A stretch of DNA of 11,888 nt from positions 1 through 11,888 of the forward strand of contig JAATFS010000511.1 of assembly GCA_015655035.1 (NCBI GenBank), given 5' to 3'. The notes beneath the pieces were generated by a model that saw nothing but the letters and a program-made list of their open reading frames with translations, did not search any database and was not told the DNA's origin. The stretch is from Lysobacterales bacterium (GTDB taxonomy: Bacteria; Pseudomonadota; Gammaproteobacteria; Xanthomonadales; Xanthomonadaceae). The position numbers and the translations under genes are program-made. This document shows positions 1 through 5,891 of the stretch, one piece after another; within the stretch, counting starts at the first letter, position 1, and the number at the start of each line of letters is the position of its first letter.

Positions 1-119
1 CGCACCACGCGGCCCAGGTTGAGCACCATCGCGGTCTGGTCTTCGCGAACCACGTAGACCGAGCCCAGCAACCCCAGCAATACGACCACGACCAGGCCGA
101 TCAAAAGCGAGTTCTTCAT
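1..119 (-). CDS. hflC: HflC, regulator of FtsH protease (N-terminal part; continues off the left edge)
   Basis: Only the first 39 complete codons are in the window. They begin MKNSLLIGLVVVVLLGLLGS, a short basic N-terminus and one membrane segment, then VYVVREDQTAMVLNLGRVV, which matches the start of the SPFH/band-7 domain of HflC. HflC pairs with HflK in a large inner-membrane complex with most of its mass in the periplasm, and this complex restrains the ATP-dependent protease FtsH. The ATG (117-119) shares one base with the hflK stop codon (119-121) as TAATG, which suggests translational coupling within an hflK-hflC operon. The order and sequence make the assignment firm, although most of the gene is not visible. 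Confidence 0.9.
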   Translation of the reverse strand, partial: MKNSLLIGLVVVVLLGLLGSVYVVREDQTAMVLNLGRVV

Positions 120-1261
120 TATTCGTTCCCCTCGCGACCGGTCGGCCGCGCACTGCGATCCGGGTTGCGGATGGTCTCGGCCGAACTACCCTGCGCCGCC
201 GGCAGCACCACGTCCTGCGGCAGCAGCGACGGCGCATTGCCCACCGAAGCCGAAGTTCCCGTACCGCTCTTGTTGGCGTCGGCGGGCATCGGCACGTAGA
301 TGATCTGGCGACCATCGCCGCCGATGACCTTGCGGTTCTCCGACAGCACCTTCTGCACCGTTTCCAGCCACAACCGCTTGCGCGTGACTTCCGGTGCATT
401 GGCGTATTGCTGCTGCAACAGGGTGAAGCGGTCGGCGTCGCCCTCTGCCTTGGAAAGCACCGCCTCCTTGTAACCCTCTGCCACGGTACGGGTGCGCGAG
501 GCCTGGCCACGTGCTTCCGGCACCACCTTGGCGGCATAGGCCTGGGCCTCGTTGATCAGGCGCTCGCGCACCTGCTGCGCACCGTTGACCTCATCGAACG
601 CCGGCTTGACCTCTTCCGGCGGACGCGCGTCGGGCAGGGTCAGGCCGGTCACCGACAGGCCGGTGTTGTAGGCGGTCAACGCGGTCTGCAAGCGTTCCTT
701 GGCGGCGATCGCCAGCGGTCCGCGATTGTTGAGGATGGCATTGAGGTCGGAACGACCCACCTGCTCGCGCACCGCGCTCTGGGCGGCCTGCTCCAGCACC
801 AGATCGGCATTGCGCGAACCAAACAGGTACTGGCGCGGGTCGCTGATCTGGTACTGCACGTTGAGCGAGACATTGACGATATTCTCGTCACGCGTCAGCA
901 CCGGCACCTGGTTGCTGAAGGTCTTGATCTCGGTGGCATTGACCTTGCGCACCGATTCGATCGGCCACGGCAGCTTGAAGCTGGGGCCAGGCTGCAGCAC
1001 CCGCGAGAACTGGCCGAAGCGCAGCACCACGCCGCGCTGCTGCTCGCCGATCAGCTGGAAGCTGGACAGCACCACCAGCAACGCCACACCGATCAGCGCC
1101 CAACGCCAGATGCCCCCGTCCAGAAGGTCTTTCAACGGACCCGGCAGGCCCGGCAAGCCGCCCCAACCGCCGCCATTGCCGCCACCGCGCGGTTTCCAGG
1201 ACCCACGCGGGGTCGGATCCGGGCCGTCTCCGCCCTTGCTGCCGGGTGTGTTCCAGGCCAT
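119..1261 (-). CDS. hflK: HflK, regulator of FtsH protease
   Basis: This 380-residue protein is the HflK partner of HflC and modulates FtsH, the membrane AAA protease that degrades sigma-32, LpxC and unassembled membrane proteins. In order it has a Gly/Pro/Trp-rich cytoplasmic N-terminus (about residues 1-50), one membrane segment (about 52-71), an SPFH/band-7 domain beginning EQQRGVVLRFGQFSRVLQPGP (about 73-250), a helical region rich in Ala, Glu and Arg (about 225-310), and a low-complexity C-terminus ending TGREGNE. Length and domain order are normal for the family. The ATG at 1259-1261 is preceded by GGAG (1267-1270), and the glycine-rich start is typical, so this start is favoured. The stop overlaps the hflC start by one base. 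Nothing looks broken. Confidence 0.96.
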   Translation of the reverse strand: MAWNTPGSKGGDGPDPTPRGSWKPRGGGNGGGWGGLPGLPGPLKDLLDGGIWRWALIGVALLVVLSSFQLIGEQQRGVVLRFGQFSRVLQPGPSFKLPWPIESVRKVNATEIKTFSNQVPVLTRDENIVNVSLNVQYQISDPRQYLFGSRNADLVLEQAAQSAVREQVGRSDLNAILNNRGPLAIAAKERLQTALTAYNTGLSVTGLTLPDARPPEEVKPAFDEVNGAQQVRERLINEAQAYAAKVVPEARGQASRTRTVAEGYKEAVLSKAEGDADRFTLLQQQYANAPEVTRKRLWLETVQKVLSENRKVIGGDGRQIIYVPMPADANKSGTGTSASVGNAPSLLPQDVVLPAAQGSSAETIRNPDRSARPTGREGNE

Positions 1262-1329
1262 GCACGCTCCAATGCTCTAGGGGCTGTGCGGGCCATTCCC
1301 GCCATGCCACCGTGTTTGATGAATTGCCG

Positions 1330-1335
1330 ATTCTA
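1330..1335 (-). promoter_or_regulatory. Possible -10 box for hflK-hflC
   Basis: On the minus strand the hexamer TAGAAT matches the sigma-70 -10 consensus TATAAT at five of six positions. It would start transcription about 60 bases before the hflK ATG. No good TTGACA-like -35 lies 16-18 bases upstream, so this is tentative. The same hexamer occurs before cbpA. Confidence 0.3.
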
Positions 1336-1636
1336 CAAGATGGGGCAGACTCGGCGGTTCGGAAGGGGTGGTCGGATACGTTGTTTATTGATACTGGCCG
1401 GTTCTGGAGGGGCCGGCCTACGCAACTTGCCGACCGTGCGTGCCCTTTGAACGGCTGTCCCCGGCGAAACAACGACGGCCGTCCATGCCGGCAACGCACA
1501 AACACCCCTACCGACTCCCCCGCCCTGTGCCTGGGCCACTCCGGTCCATACCCAACGGCACGGTGCGACAAAGTGCGGCTGCCCCATCCAGCGGCACGGC
1601 CGCGGCCCAGGCCGACACCCGTTCCCCGCAATCCGC

Positions 1637-1665
1637 CGGTCCGACCGGGCATGCCCGCCGGACCG
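1637..1665 (-). terminator. Hairpin downstream of cbpA, probable terminator
   Basis: Seven bases at 1637-1643 (CGGTCCG) pair perfectly with 1659-1665 (CGGACCG). Inside them a second stem pairs 1646-1649 with 1654-1657 around a CATG loop. The structure begins 9 bases after the cbpA stop codon. No U-tract follows on the minus strand, so it may end transcription weakly, act with Rho, or protect the 3' end. Confidence 0.55.
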
Positions 1666-1673
1666 AAGCGCGA

Positions 1674-2552
1674 TCAGATGCTTTCGCCGAACGCCTTGGC
1701 CAGGCTGCGATACGCCTTTTTCTGCGCCTCGCTGGTCGGGGCCGGGGCCAGTATCTCCAGCTCCACGATCTGGTCGCCGGACGGGCTACCCGGCAAACCA
1801 CGTCCCCGCAGGCGCAGCTTGCGCCCGGCCTCGGATTCGGCAGGCACCTTCAGCTCCACCGCGCCGCCCAGGGTGGGCACGCTGATGGTGGTTCCCAGCG
1901 CGGCCTGCCATGGCGATACCTGCAAGGTGTAGAGAATGTTGCGGCCGTCGACCTCGAACTGAGGATGCGCAGCGTATTCGATCTCCAACAGCAGGTTGCC
2001 GCCGCCGTTGCCCTGCCCGGTCAGGCGGATCGCCTGGCCCGGCTGGACGCCCTTGGGCACGCGGACATCCAGTTGCCTGCCATTGATGGTGATGCGCACG
2101 CTGTCGCCGGAATAGACCGCCTCCAGCGGCACCGCGAGCTTGGCACGCGTATCCCCGCGCGGCGGCACGCCCGCACCACCGCCCCGCGCGCGGCCGCCGC
2201 GCTGGTTGGCGAACAGGCTCTCGAAGAAATCGCTGAAGCCGCCGCCGGCACCGCCGTTGCCGAACACTTCTTCGAAATCGAAACCGCCGCCGCCGTTGAA
2301 ATTAGGCGGCGCGTTGAATTCCTCGCCGGGCCGATATCCTTGCGCGCGCAACTGATCGTAGGCCGCACGCTTCTGCGGGTCGCGCAGCGCCTCGTAGGCT
2401 TCGTTGATCGCCTTGAATTTTTCCTCGGCGCCGGCCTCCTTGCTGACGTCGGGATGGTATTTGCGCGCCAGCCGCCGATAGGCGGTCTTGATCTCTGCCT
2501 CGCCCGCGCTGGGCTCGACACCGAGTGTCGCGTAGTAATCCTTGAATTCCAT
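1674..2552 (-). CDS. cbpA: DnaJ-like co-chaperone of the CbpA (curved-DNA-binding protein) type
   Basis: A 292-residue J-protein. Residues 5-72 form a J-domain with the HPD motif at 33-35, which stimulates DnaK ATPase activity. A Gly/Phe-rich linker follows (about 82-130, with FDFEEVFGNGGAGGGFSDFF), then two beta-rich client-binding domains (about 132-270). There is no CxxCxGxG zinc-finger repeat, so it is the zinc-less class that includes E. coli CbpA (306 residues), not DnaJ itself. CbpA also binds curved DNA in E. coli, but that cannot be read from this sequence. The start is supported by AGAGG at 2561-2565, eight bases upstream of the ATG. A second ATG four bases further upstream is out of frame. 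The gene lies downstream of hsp20 on the same strand, separated by about 200 bases of structured leader, so the two may be co-expressed in heat or stationary-phase stress. Confidence 0.93.
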   Translation of the reverse strand: MEFKDYYATLGVEPSAGEAEIKTAYRRLARKYHPDVSKEAGAEEKFKAINEAYEALRDPQKRAAYDQLRAQGYRPGEEFNAPPNFNGGGGFDFEEVFGNGGAGGGFSDFFESLFANQRGGRARGGGAGVPPRGDTRAKLAVPLEAVYSGDSVRITINGRQLDVRVPKGVQPGQAIRLTGQGNGGGNLLLEIEYAAHPQFEVDGRNILYTLQVSPWQAALGTTISVPTLGGAVELKVPAESEAGRKLRLRGRGLPGSPSGDQIVELEILAPAPTSEAQKKAYRSLAKAFGESI

Positions 2553-2566
2553 CCATCACACCTCTG

Positions 2567-2602
2567 AAAAAGGAGTGGCCCGCAGCCGCAAAGCCGCGGG
2601 CC
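2567..2602 (-). terminator. Intrinsic-terminator-like hairpin in the cbpA leader
   Basis: On the minus strand a perfect 7-bp stem (2596-2602 with 2577-2583, GGCCCGC/GCGGGCC, 12-base loop) is followed by ACTCC and then five U residues (2567-2571). It ends just before the cbpA ribosome site. It could be the terminator of hsp20 readthrough or an attenuator of cbpA. An alternative pairing that would disrupt it lies immediately upstream (see findings). Confidence 0.5.
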
Positions 2603-2635
2603 AGCCGCATCGCGGCCCGGTTCCACACTGCCGCT

Positions 2636-2641
2636 ATTCTA
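2636..2641 (-). promoter_or_regulatory. Possible -10 box for cbpA
   Basis: The minus-strand hexamer TAGAAT has five of six matches to the -10 consensus. It would give a leader of about 77 bases that contains the terminator-like hairpin. I see no good -35 at the normal distance and no sigma-32 -35 (CTTGAA). Tentative. Confidence 0.3.
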
Positions 2642-2645
2642 GAGC

Positions 2646-2687
2646 GCACCCTGCACTTTTTCGTGAGTACGAAGCCGCCCAGGGTGC
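2646..2687. repeat. Nested inverted repeat between hsp20 and cbpA
   Basis: An 8-bp perfect inverted repeat (GCACCCTG at 2646-2653, CAGGGTGC at 2680-2687) encloses a second 5-bp one (TTCGT at 2660-2664, ACGAA at 2669-2673). It sits just upstream of the putative cbpA -10 box, where an operator or a 3' processing signal for hsp20 mRNA would fit. No U-tract follows on either strand. Confidence 0.4.
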
Positions 2688-2716
2688 ATCGAGACAAGAC
2701 TCGCGGCGCGGGCCGG

Positions 2717-2742
2717 GAGCGAAGCCGTTACCGGCCTCGCTC
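2717..2742 (-). terminator. Strong hairpin just after hsp20
   Basis: Eleven bases at 2717-2727 pair with 2732-2742 with a single A-C mismatch around a four-base loop. The structure starts 8 bases after the hsp20 stop codon. There is no U-tract on the minus strand, so it is either a U-less terminator or a 3' stabilising stem. Confidence 0.5.
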
Positions 2743-2750
2743 AGAATTGC

Positions 2751-3248
2751 CTATTGCACCGACCCGGCATTGGGCAAGGTCGCGCCGCCGCCCACCTGGA
2801 TCCGTCGCGGGGTCGCGGCCGGCTTCTTGGGGATGCGGATTTCCAGCACGCCATTGCTGCCGGAAGCGGTAATGCCGTCGGCGTCGGCGCTGTCGGGCAA
2901 GGCGAAACGTCGATGGAAACTGCCGTAGCGGCGTTCGATCCGCGAAAAGCGCTCGGCCTGGCTGCGCGACTCGCCCTGGCGCTCGCCCTTGATCGACAGA
3001 ATACCCTTGTCCATCTGCACCTCGATCTGGGCGGGATCGATCCCGGGCAGGTCCGCGTACAGTACGAACTGGTCGGGCTCTTCCTTGATGTCCACGCGCG
3101 GAACCCACTGCGCGGTGACCACGGCCGATTCGTCGGTGTCGGCGCCCTGCTCGAAGAAGCGATCGAACACCTGCCTGATCTCGTTCTGTAGCGAGGCCTG
3201 CTGCAGCGAAGCCTGGGCCGGCCACGGTTGATAGCGGACGATACTCAT
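2751..3248 (-). CDS. Small heat-shock protein, Hsp20/alpha-crystallin family
   Basis: A 165-residue cytoplasmic holdase that binds unfolding proteins as large oligomers and passes them to DnaK/ClpB. The N-terminal arm (1-46) is Gln-rich with amphipathic stretches. The alpha-crystallin domain spans about 47-142 and carries the family signature around A128-x-G-x-N-G133-V-L-EIRIPK, plus a charged beta5-beta6 loop at about 90-108. A C-terminal IQV motif (150-152) fits the I-x-I/V anchor used for oligomer assembly. The ATG at 3246-3248 is chosen over a start 19 codons upstream because AGGAGG (3256-3261) lies seven bases before it and the MSIVRYQPW start is typical. A sigma-32-like promoter lies upstream, and a divergent peroxiredoxin gene shares the intergenic region. 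Confidence 0.95.
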   Translation of the reverse strand: MSIVRYQPWPAQASLQQASLQNEIRQVFDRFFEQGADTDESAVVTAQWVPRVDIKEEPDQFVLYADLPGIDPAQIEVQMDKGILSIKGERQGESRSQAERFSRIERRYGSFHRRFALPDSADADGITASGSNGVLEIRIPKKPAATPRRIQVGGGATLPNAGSVQ

Positions 3249-3254
3249 GACAAT

Positions 3255-3283
3255 GCCTCCTGATAGTTGGTTTGCGGCGAGGC
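3255..3283 (-). promoter_or_regulatory. Possible ribosome-site-occluding hairpin in the hsp20 leader
   Basis: In the minus-strand mRNA, GCCUC (3279-3283) can pair with GAGGC (3255-3259), which is part of the AGGAGG ribosome site (3256-3261), across a 19-base loop. This is the kind of weak pairing seen in RNA thermometers of small heat-shock genes, but a five-base stem is short and could be chance. Confidence 0.25.
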
Positions 3284-3315
3284 CCAGCCGATGCCAAAAC
3301 CTCACCTACCGCGTC

Positions 3316-3343
3316 AAATAAGCGCGTCCGGCAGATTTTCAAG
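3316..3343 (-). promoter_or_regulatory. Sigma-32-like heat-shock promoter for hsp20
   Basis: On the minus strand CTTGAA (3338-3343) is an exact match to the core sigma-32 -35 element. It is followed after 14 bases by GCTTATTT (3316-3323), a partial match to the CCCCATnT -10 element. Spacing suits sigma-32 and the position gives a leader of about 60 bases. The heat-shock gene downstream makes the reading plausible. Confidence 0.55.
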
Positions 3344-3348
3344 CCGTC

Positions 3349-3381
3349 TTGACACCACCTTTTCAAAGGCCTTCCTAGACT
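3349..3381 (+). promoter_or_regulatory. Possible promoter for the peroxiredoxin-ferritin pair
   Basis: A perfect TTGACA (3349-3354) lies 50 bases before the peroxiredoxin ATG. The best -10-like match downstream, TAGACT (3376-3381), is 21 bases away, which is longer than ideal, so the -10 assignment is weak. A small inverted repeat (CCTTT-TC-AAAGG, 3358-3369) lies between the two and could be an operator. The element is back-to-back with the hsp20 promoter. Confidence 0.35.
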
Positions 3382-3403
3382 GCGTTCAGCCAAGGAACCC
3401 GCC

Positions 3404-3898
3404 ATGTCAATCAAGGTCGGAGAACGCATCCCCGAGGTCGTGCTCAAGCGGCTTAAGGACGGAATCGAGAGCGTGGACACCCGCACCCTGTTCGCCGGGC
3501 GCAAGGTGGTGGTGTTTGGCGTACCGGGGGCCTTCACCCCCACCTGTTCGGCCAAGCACCTGCCGGGCTACATCGAGCACTTCGAGCAATTCCGCCGGCG
3601 CGGCATCGAGGTGTATTGCACAGCGGTCAACGATCCATTCGTGATGCAGGCCTGGGGCCGTGCCCAGTTGGTTCCTCCCGGCCTGCATCTGCTGCCGGAC
3701 GGCAACGGCGAACTGGCCCATGCACTGGGCCTGGAAACCGACGCCAGTGCCTCAGGCATGGGAACCCGCTCACGACGCTACGCGCTGTATGCGGACGACG
3801 GCATCGTGCAGGCGCTGTTCGTCGAGGCGGCGGGTGAATTCAAGGTATCCGCGGCCGACTACGTACTTGAACACCTTCCCGAATCCAAAGACACCTGA
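3404..3898 (+). CDS. Peroxiredoxin, Prx5 type (thiol peroxidase)
   Basis: A 164-residue cytoplasmic protein with the Prx5 active-site motif PGAFTPTCS (41-49). C48 is the peroxidatic cysteine and T45 its usual partner. The TRSRRYALY segment (121-129) supplies the conserved arginine region. It reduces hydrogen peroxide and organic hydroperoxides with thioredoxin, glutaredoxin or glutathione as donor. The sequence does not decide which donor is used. A second cysteine, C72 in VYCTAVND, is common in the family and is not clearly a resolving cysteine, so a one-cysteine mechanism is likely. No glutaredoxin domain is fused. The ATG is preceded by AAGGA (3392-3396). A ferritin-like gene starts 29 bases after the stop on the same strand, which suggests co-transcription and a joint role in limiting peroxide and free iron. 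Confidence 0.92.
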   Translation: MSIKVGERIPEVVLKRLKDGIESVDTRTLFAGRKVVVFGVPGAFTPTCSAKHLPGYIEHFEQFRRRGIEVYCTAVNDPFVMQAWGRAQLVPPGLHLLPDGNGELAHALGLETDASASGMGTRSRRYALYADDGIVQALFVEAAGEFKVSAADYVLEHLPESKDT

Positions 3899-3927
3899 CA
3901 ACCCAACCACAGAGGAGACGGCCAGCC

Positions 3928-4494
3928 ATGTCCGACAAGCCAGCCAAGAACATCCCATCGCTCCAGGGCTTAACCGACACCGCCACCCTGCGCGCAAATG
4001 CACGCAAGAGCATCGAGGACGGCGCGATTACCGACACCTACATCGCCGACCGCGAAGCCATCATCAAACTGCTCAACGACGCGCTGGCCACCGAATACGT
4101 GTGCGTCCTGCGCTACTACCGCCACTACTTCACCGCCAAGGGCATGCTCGCCGACGCGGTCAAGGCGGAATTCCTGGAGCACGCGCAGCAGGAGCAGGAA
4201 CACGCCAGCAAACTGGCCGAGCGCATCGTCCAGCTCGGCGGCGAACCGGATCTCAATCCGGACACCCTGACCCAGCGCTCGCACGCCGAGTACAAGGAAG
4301 GCACCGACCTGCGCGACATGGTGCGCGAGAACCTGATCGCCGAGCGCATCGCCATCGACAGCTACCGCCAGGCGATCAACTTCGTCGGCGACAAGGACAC
4401 CACCACCAAGCGCATCCTCGAACATATCCTGGCGCAGGAAGAGGAGCACGCCGATGAATTCGCCGATCTGCTGGACGGCTGGATCGGCAAGTAA
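3928..4494 (+). CDS. Ferritin-like / bacterioferritin-like iron-storage protein, probably without haem
   Basis: A 188-residue four-helix-bundle protein. A di-iron ferroxidase site is visible as E56, E89xxH92, E139 and E171xxH174. The spacing E56 to E89 (33) matches bacterioferritin (E18 to E51), while E89 to E139 is longer than the bacterioferritin value. The residue after E89 is Gln, where bacterioferritins have the haem-ligand Met (M52 in E. coli), so it probably does not bind haem. It has an N-terminal extension of about 35 residues compared with E. coli Bfr. Expected role is oxidation of Fe(II) and storage as ferric mineral, lowering Fenton chemistry. GAGGAGA (3912-3918) precedes the ATG. 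It lies 29 bases after the peroxiredoxin gene and ends before a strong terminator. A Dps-like DNA-protecting role is less likely but not excluded. Confidence 0.85.
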   Translation: MSDKPAKNIPSLQGLTDTATLRANARKSIEDGAITDTYIADREAIIKLLNDALATEYVCVLRYYRHYFTAKGMLADAVKAEFLEHAQQEQEHASKLAERIVQLGGEPDLNPDTLTQRSHAEYKEGTDLRDMVRENLIAERIAIDSYRQAINFVGDKDTTTKRILEHILAQEEEHADEFADLLDGWIGK

Positions 4495-4507
4495 CCATCG
4501 ACCCAGT

Positions 4508-4543
4508 AAGCAGACAAGTCGCCGCGCGGCGCCTTGTCTGCTT
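4508..4543. terminator. Bidirectional terminator between ferritin-like gene and histidine kinase gene
   Basis: A perfect 11-bp inverted repeat (AAGCAGACAAG at 4508-4518, CTTGTCTGCTT at 4533-4543) encloses a further self-complementary GC-rich core (4520-4531). It lies between two genes that converge, 13 bases after one stop and 28 bases from the other. Its symmetry suits termination in both directions, although only short T/A runs flank it. Confidence 0.75.
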
Positions 4544-4571
4544 GGATCGAAGGACAGCAACGACCGCTGCG

Positions 4572-5891
4572 CTATGCCCCAGGCTTGGCCGCCGGCAGCG
4601 TCATTACCGCGACCGTACCGGTAGCATCGGTGCGCCGCTGCAGATCGAGGGCGCCCCCTTGCGCTTCCAGAATCTGCCGCGACAACACCAGGCCGATACC
4701 CGAGCCGTTGGGCTTGGTGGTGAAGAACGGTACGAAGAGGTTCTCGCTAGCCGGCAGACCGACACCGGCATCGACGATCTCGATCCGTACTCGTGCGCCA
4801 TCGCCTGCTGCACGCAACCGCACCTGCGCCTTACCACCGGCTTCCAGCCCGTTACGCAGCAGGTTGATCAGCACCTGTTCGAGTTGATCGGCATCGGCTC
4901 GCACCCACAGGCCATCCTCCACCTCAAACTGGAGCCGCTGATCGTCGAGTAGCCGTTGTACCTGATCGCACAATGGCGCCAGCTCCAGCACCGCCAATAC
5001 CGGTTCAGGCAACCTGGCCAGCCGCGCGTAGCCTCCCAGGAAGCGTTGCAATGCCGCGCTGCGCTGCTCGATCAGGGTCAAGCCGCTGCGCAGGTCCTCG
5101 CGCAGCTCGACATCGAGTTCGGTCGGCTGAGCTGCCAGCAGCCGTCCCAACGTATCTGCGATAGAGCCGATCGGCGCCAGCGAGTTGTTGATCTCGTGGC
5201 TGAGCACCCGCAACAGCCGCCGGAACGCCTGCGCCTCTTCCTCGCGCAGCGCGCGTTCCATCGGCTGCAACACCAGCAACTGGCCCGCCTGGCTACGGCT
5301 ACGCAGCGAGGCGTGATTGACTTGCCAACGACCGGCCTGACCCGCGAAGGCCTGCGCATGGATGCTGCCGGCAGGCACTGCGAACAACCTGTCCAGACCT
5401 AGTTGCGCTGCACTCAGGCCCAATAATTCCTGTGCCGGGCGGCCGAGCAGATGCTCGCCAGCAGGATTGAGCATACGCAAGCGCAGATCGCCCTCGAACG
5501 CGAATACCGCACCGTCCAGGCTCGCCAAGGTCTTGCTGAGCAGTTGCAGGGTTTCCTGCAGGCCGCGACGCTCGTCTTGCAGATGCGCGGCCAGTCGGTT
5601 GAAGCCGGCGACCAGCACGGCATGGTCGCCACGCTCGCGTGACGACCATGCACGTACGCTGTAGTCGCCTTCGCGCAATGCCTCCACCAGATTGGCCAGC
5701 GTACGCGCGCCGCGCCCAGGCACGCCGCGAAGCGCAAAGGCAGCTGCAATGCTCAGTGCCATCACCACCGCCAGCAGCAGCCAGCGACCATGCTGATTCG
5801 GCACGCCTGCCAGCAGGACCAGCATCAGTGCACCCAGCGCCGGTGCGGCCACCAGCAACAAACCAATGGTGTCGCGCCAGCGAATCGACAT
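4572..5891 (-). CDS. Sensor histidine kinase, NtrY-like, with minimal periplasmic domain
   Basis: A 439-residue inner-membrane kinase, expected to phosphorylate the NtrC-type regulator encoded just upstream. Two membrane segments (about 10-30 and 36-55) are joined by only about six to eight residues, so there is almost no periplasmic sensor. A HAMP-like linker (about 60-108) and a PAS-like domain (about 114-208) follow. The H-box is LSHEINNSLAP with phospho-acceptor H232. The ATPase domain has an N-box (NLLRNGLEA, N347), G1 (DAGVG, D374), F-box (FVPFFTTK) and G2 (GSGIG). All catalytic motifs are present, so the kinase looks intact. The chosen ATG (5889-5891) overlaps the regulator stop as TGATG. 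A GTG one codon upstream (5892-5894) is the alternative. As the last gene of a five-gene unit, it depends on transcription through an interrupted regulator gene. Confidence 0.9.
   Translation of the reverse strand: MSIRWRDTIGLLLVAAPALGALMLVLLAGVPNQHGRWLLLAVVMALSIAAAFALRGVPGRGARTLANLVEALREGDYSVRAWSSRERGDHAVLVAGFNRLAAHLQDERRGLQETLQLLSKTLASLDGAVFAFEGDLRLRMLNPAGEHLLGRPAQELLGLSAAQLGLDRLFAVPAGSIHAQAFAGQAGRWQVNHASLRSRSQAGQLLVLQPMERALREEEAQAFRRLLRVLSHEINNSLAPIGSIADTLGRLLAAQPTELDVELREDLRSGLTLIEQRSAALQRFLGGYARLARLPEPVLAVLELAPLCDQVQRLLDDQRLQFEVEDGLWVRADADQLEQVLINLLRNGLEAGGKAQVRLRAAGDGARVRIEIVDAGVGLPASENLFVPFFTTKPNGSGIGLVLSRQILEAQGGALDLQRRTDATGTVAVMTLPAAKPGA

Larger units (their letters stand above)
1262..1673. 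other. 412-base intergenic region between hflK and cbpA
   Basis: I see no convincing gene here. Open frames that cross it are shadows with no family resemblance and no good ribosome site. On the minus strand it holds, in order, the cbpA 3' hairpin (1637-1665), about 300 bases of GC-rich sequence without a recognised element, a possible -10 box for hflK (1330-1335), and the hflK ribosome site (GGAG, 1267-1270). It also carries short GGCC-rich inverted repeats around 1397-1420. It is unusually long for this gene-dense window, so an unannotated small RNA is conceivable but not supported by anything I can point to. Confidence 0.6.

Noticed and set aside
1397..1420. GGCC-rich short inverted repeats in the hflK-cbpA spacer as a REP element or attachment site
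   Set aside because: The repeats are short and of low complexity, I see no second copy in the window, and they are expected by chance at this GC content.
407..1450. Long plus-strand open frame of 347 codons opposite hflK
   Set aside because: It lies antisense to a clear, complete hflK. The translation is a Gly/His/Leu/Arg-rich shadow typical of high-GC antisense frames, with no family resemblance.
888..1652. Minus-strand open frame of 254 codons overlapping the hflK start and the intergenic region
   Set aside because: Its last part is hflK read in another frame and its first part is unstructured GC-rich spacer. No domain is visible, so I do not call a gene in the spacer.
1440..2567. Plus-strand open frame of 375 codons opposite cbpA
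   Set aside because: It is antisense to an intact J-domain protein gene and spans its intergenic flank. Composition is low-complexity Ala/Arg/Gly with no recognisable domain.
2751..3305. Longer hsp20 start 19 codons upstream
   Set aside because: The upstream start has no ribosome site, lies close to the sigma-32-like promoter start, and adds residues not typical of the family. AGGAGG sits correctly before the internal ATG at 3248.
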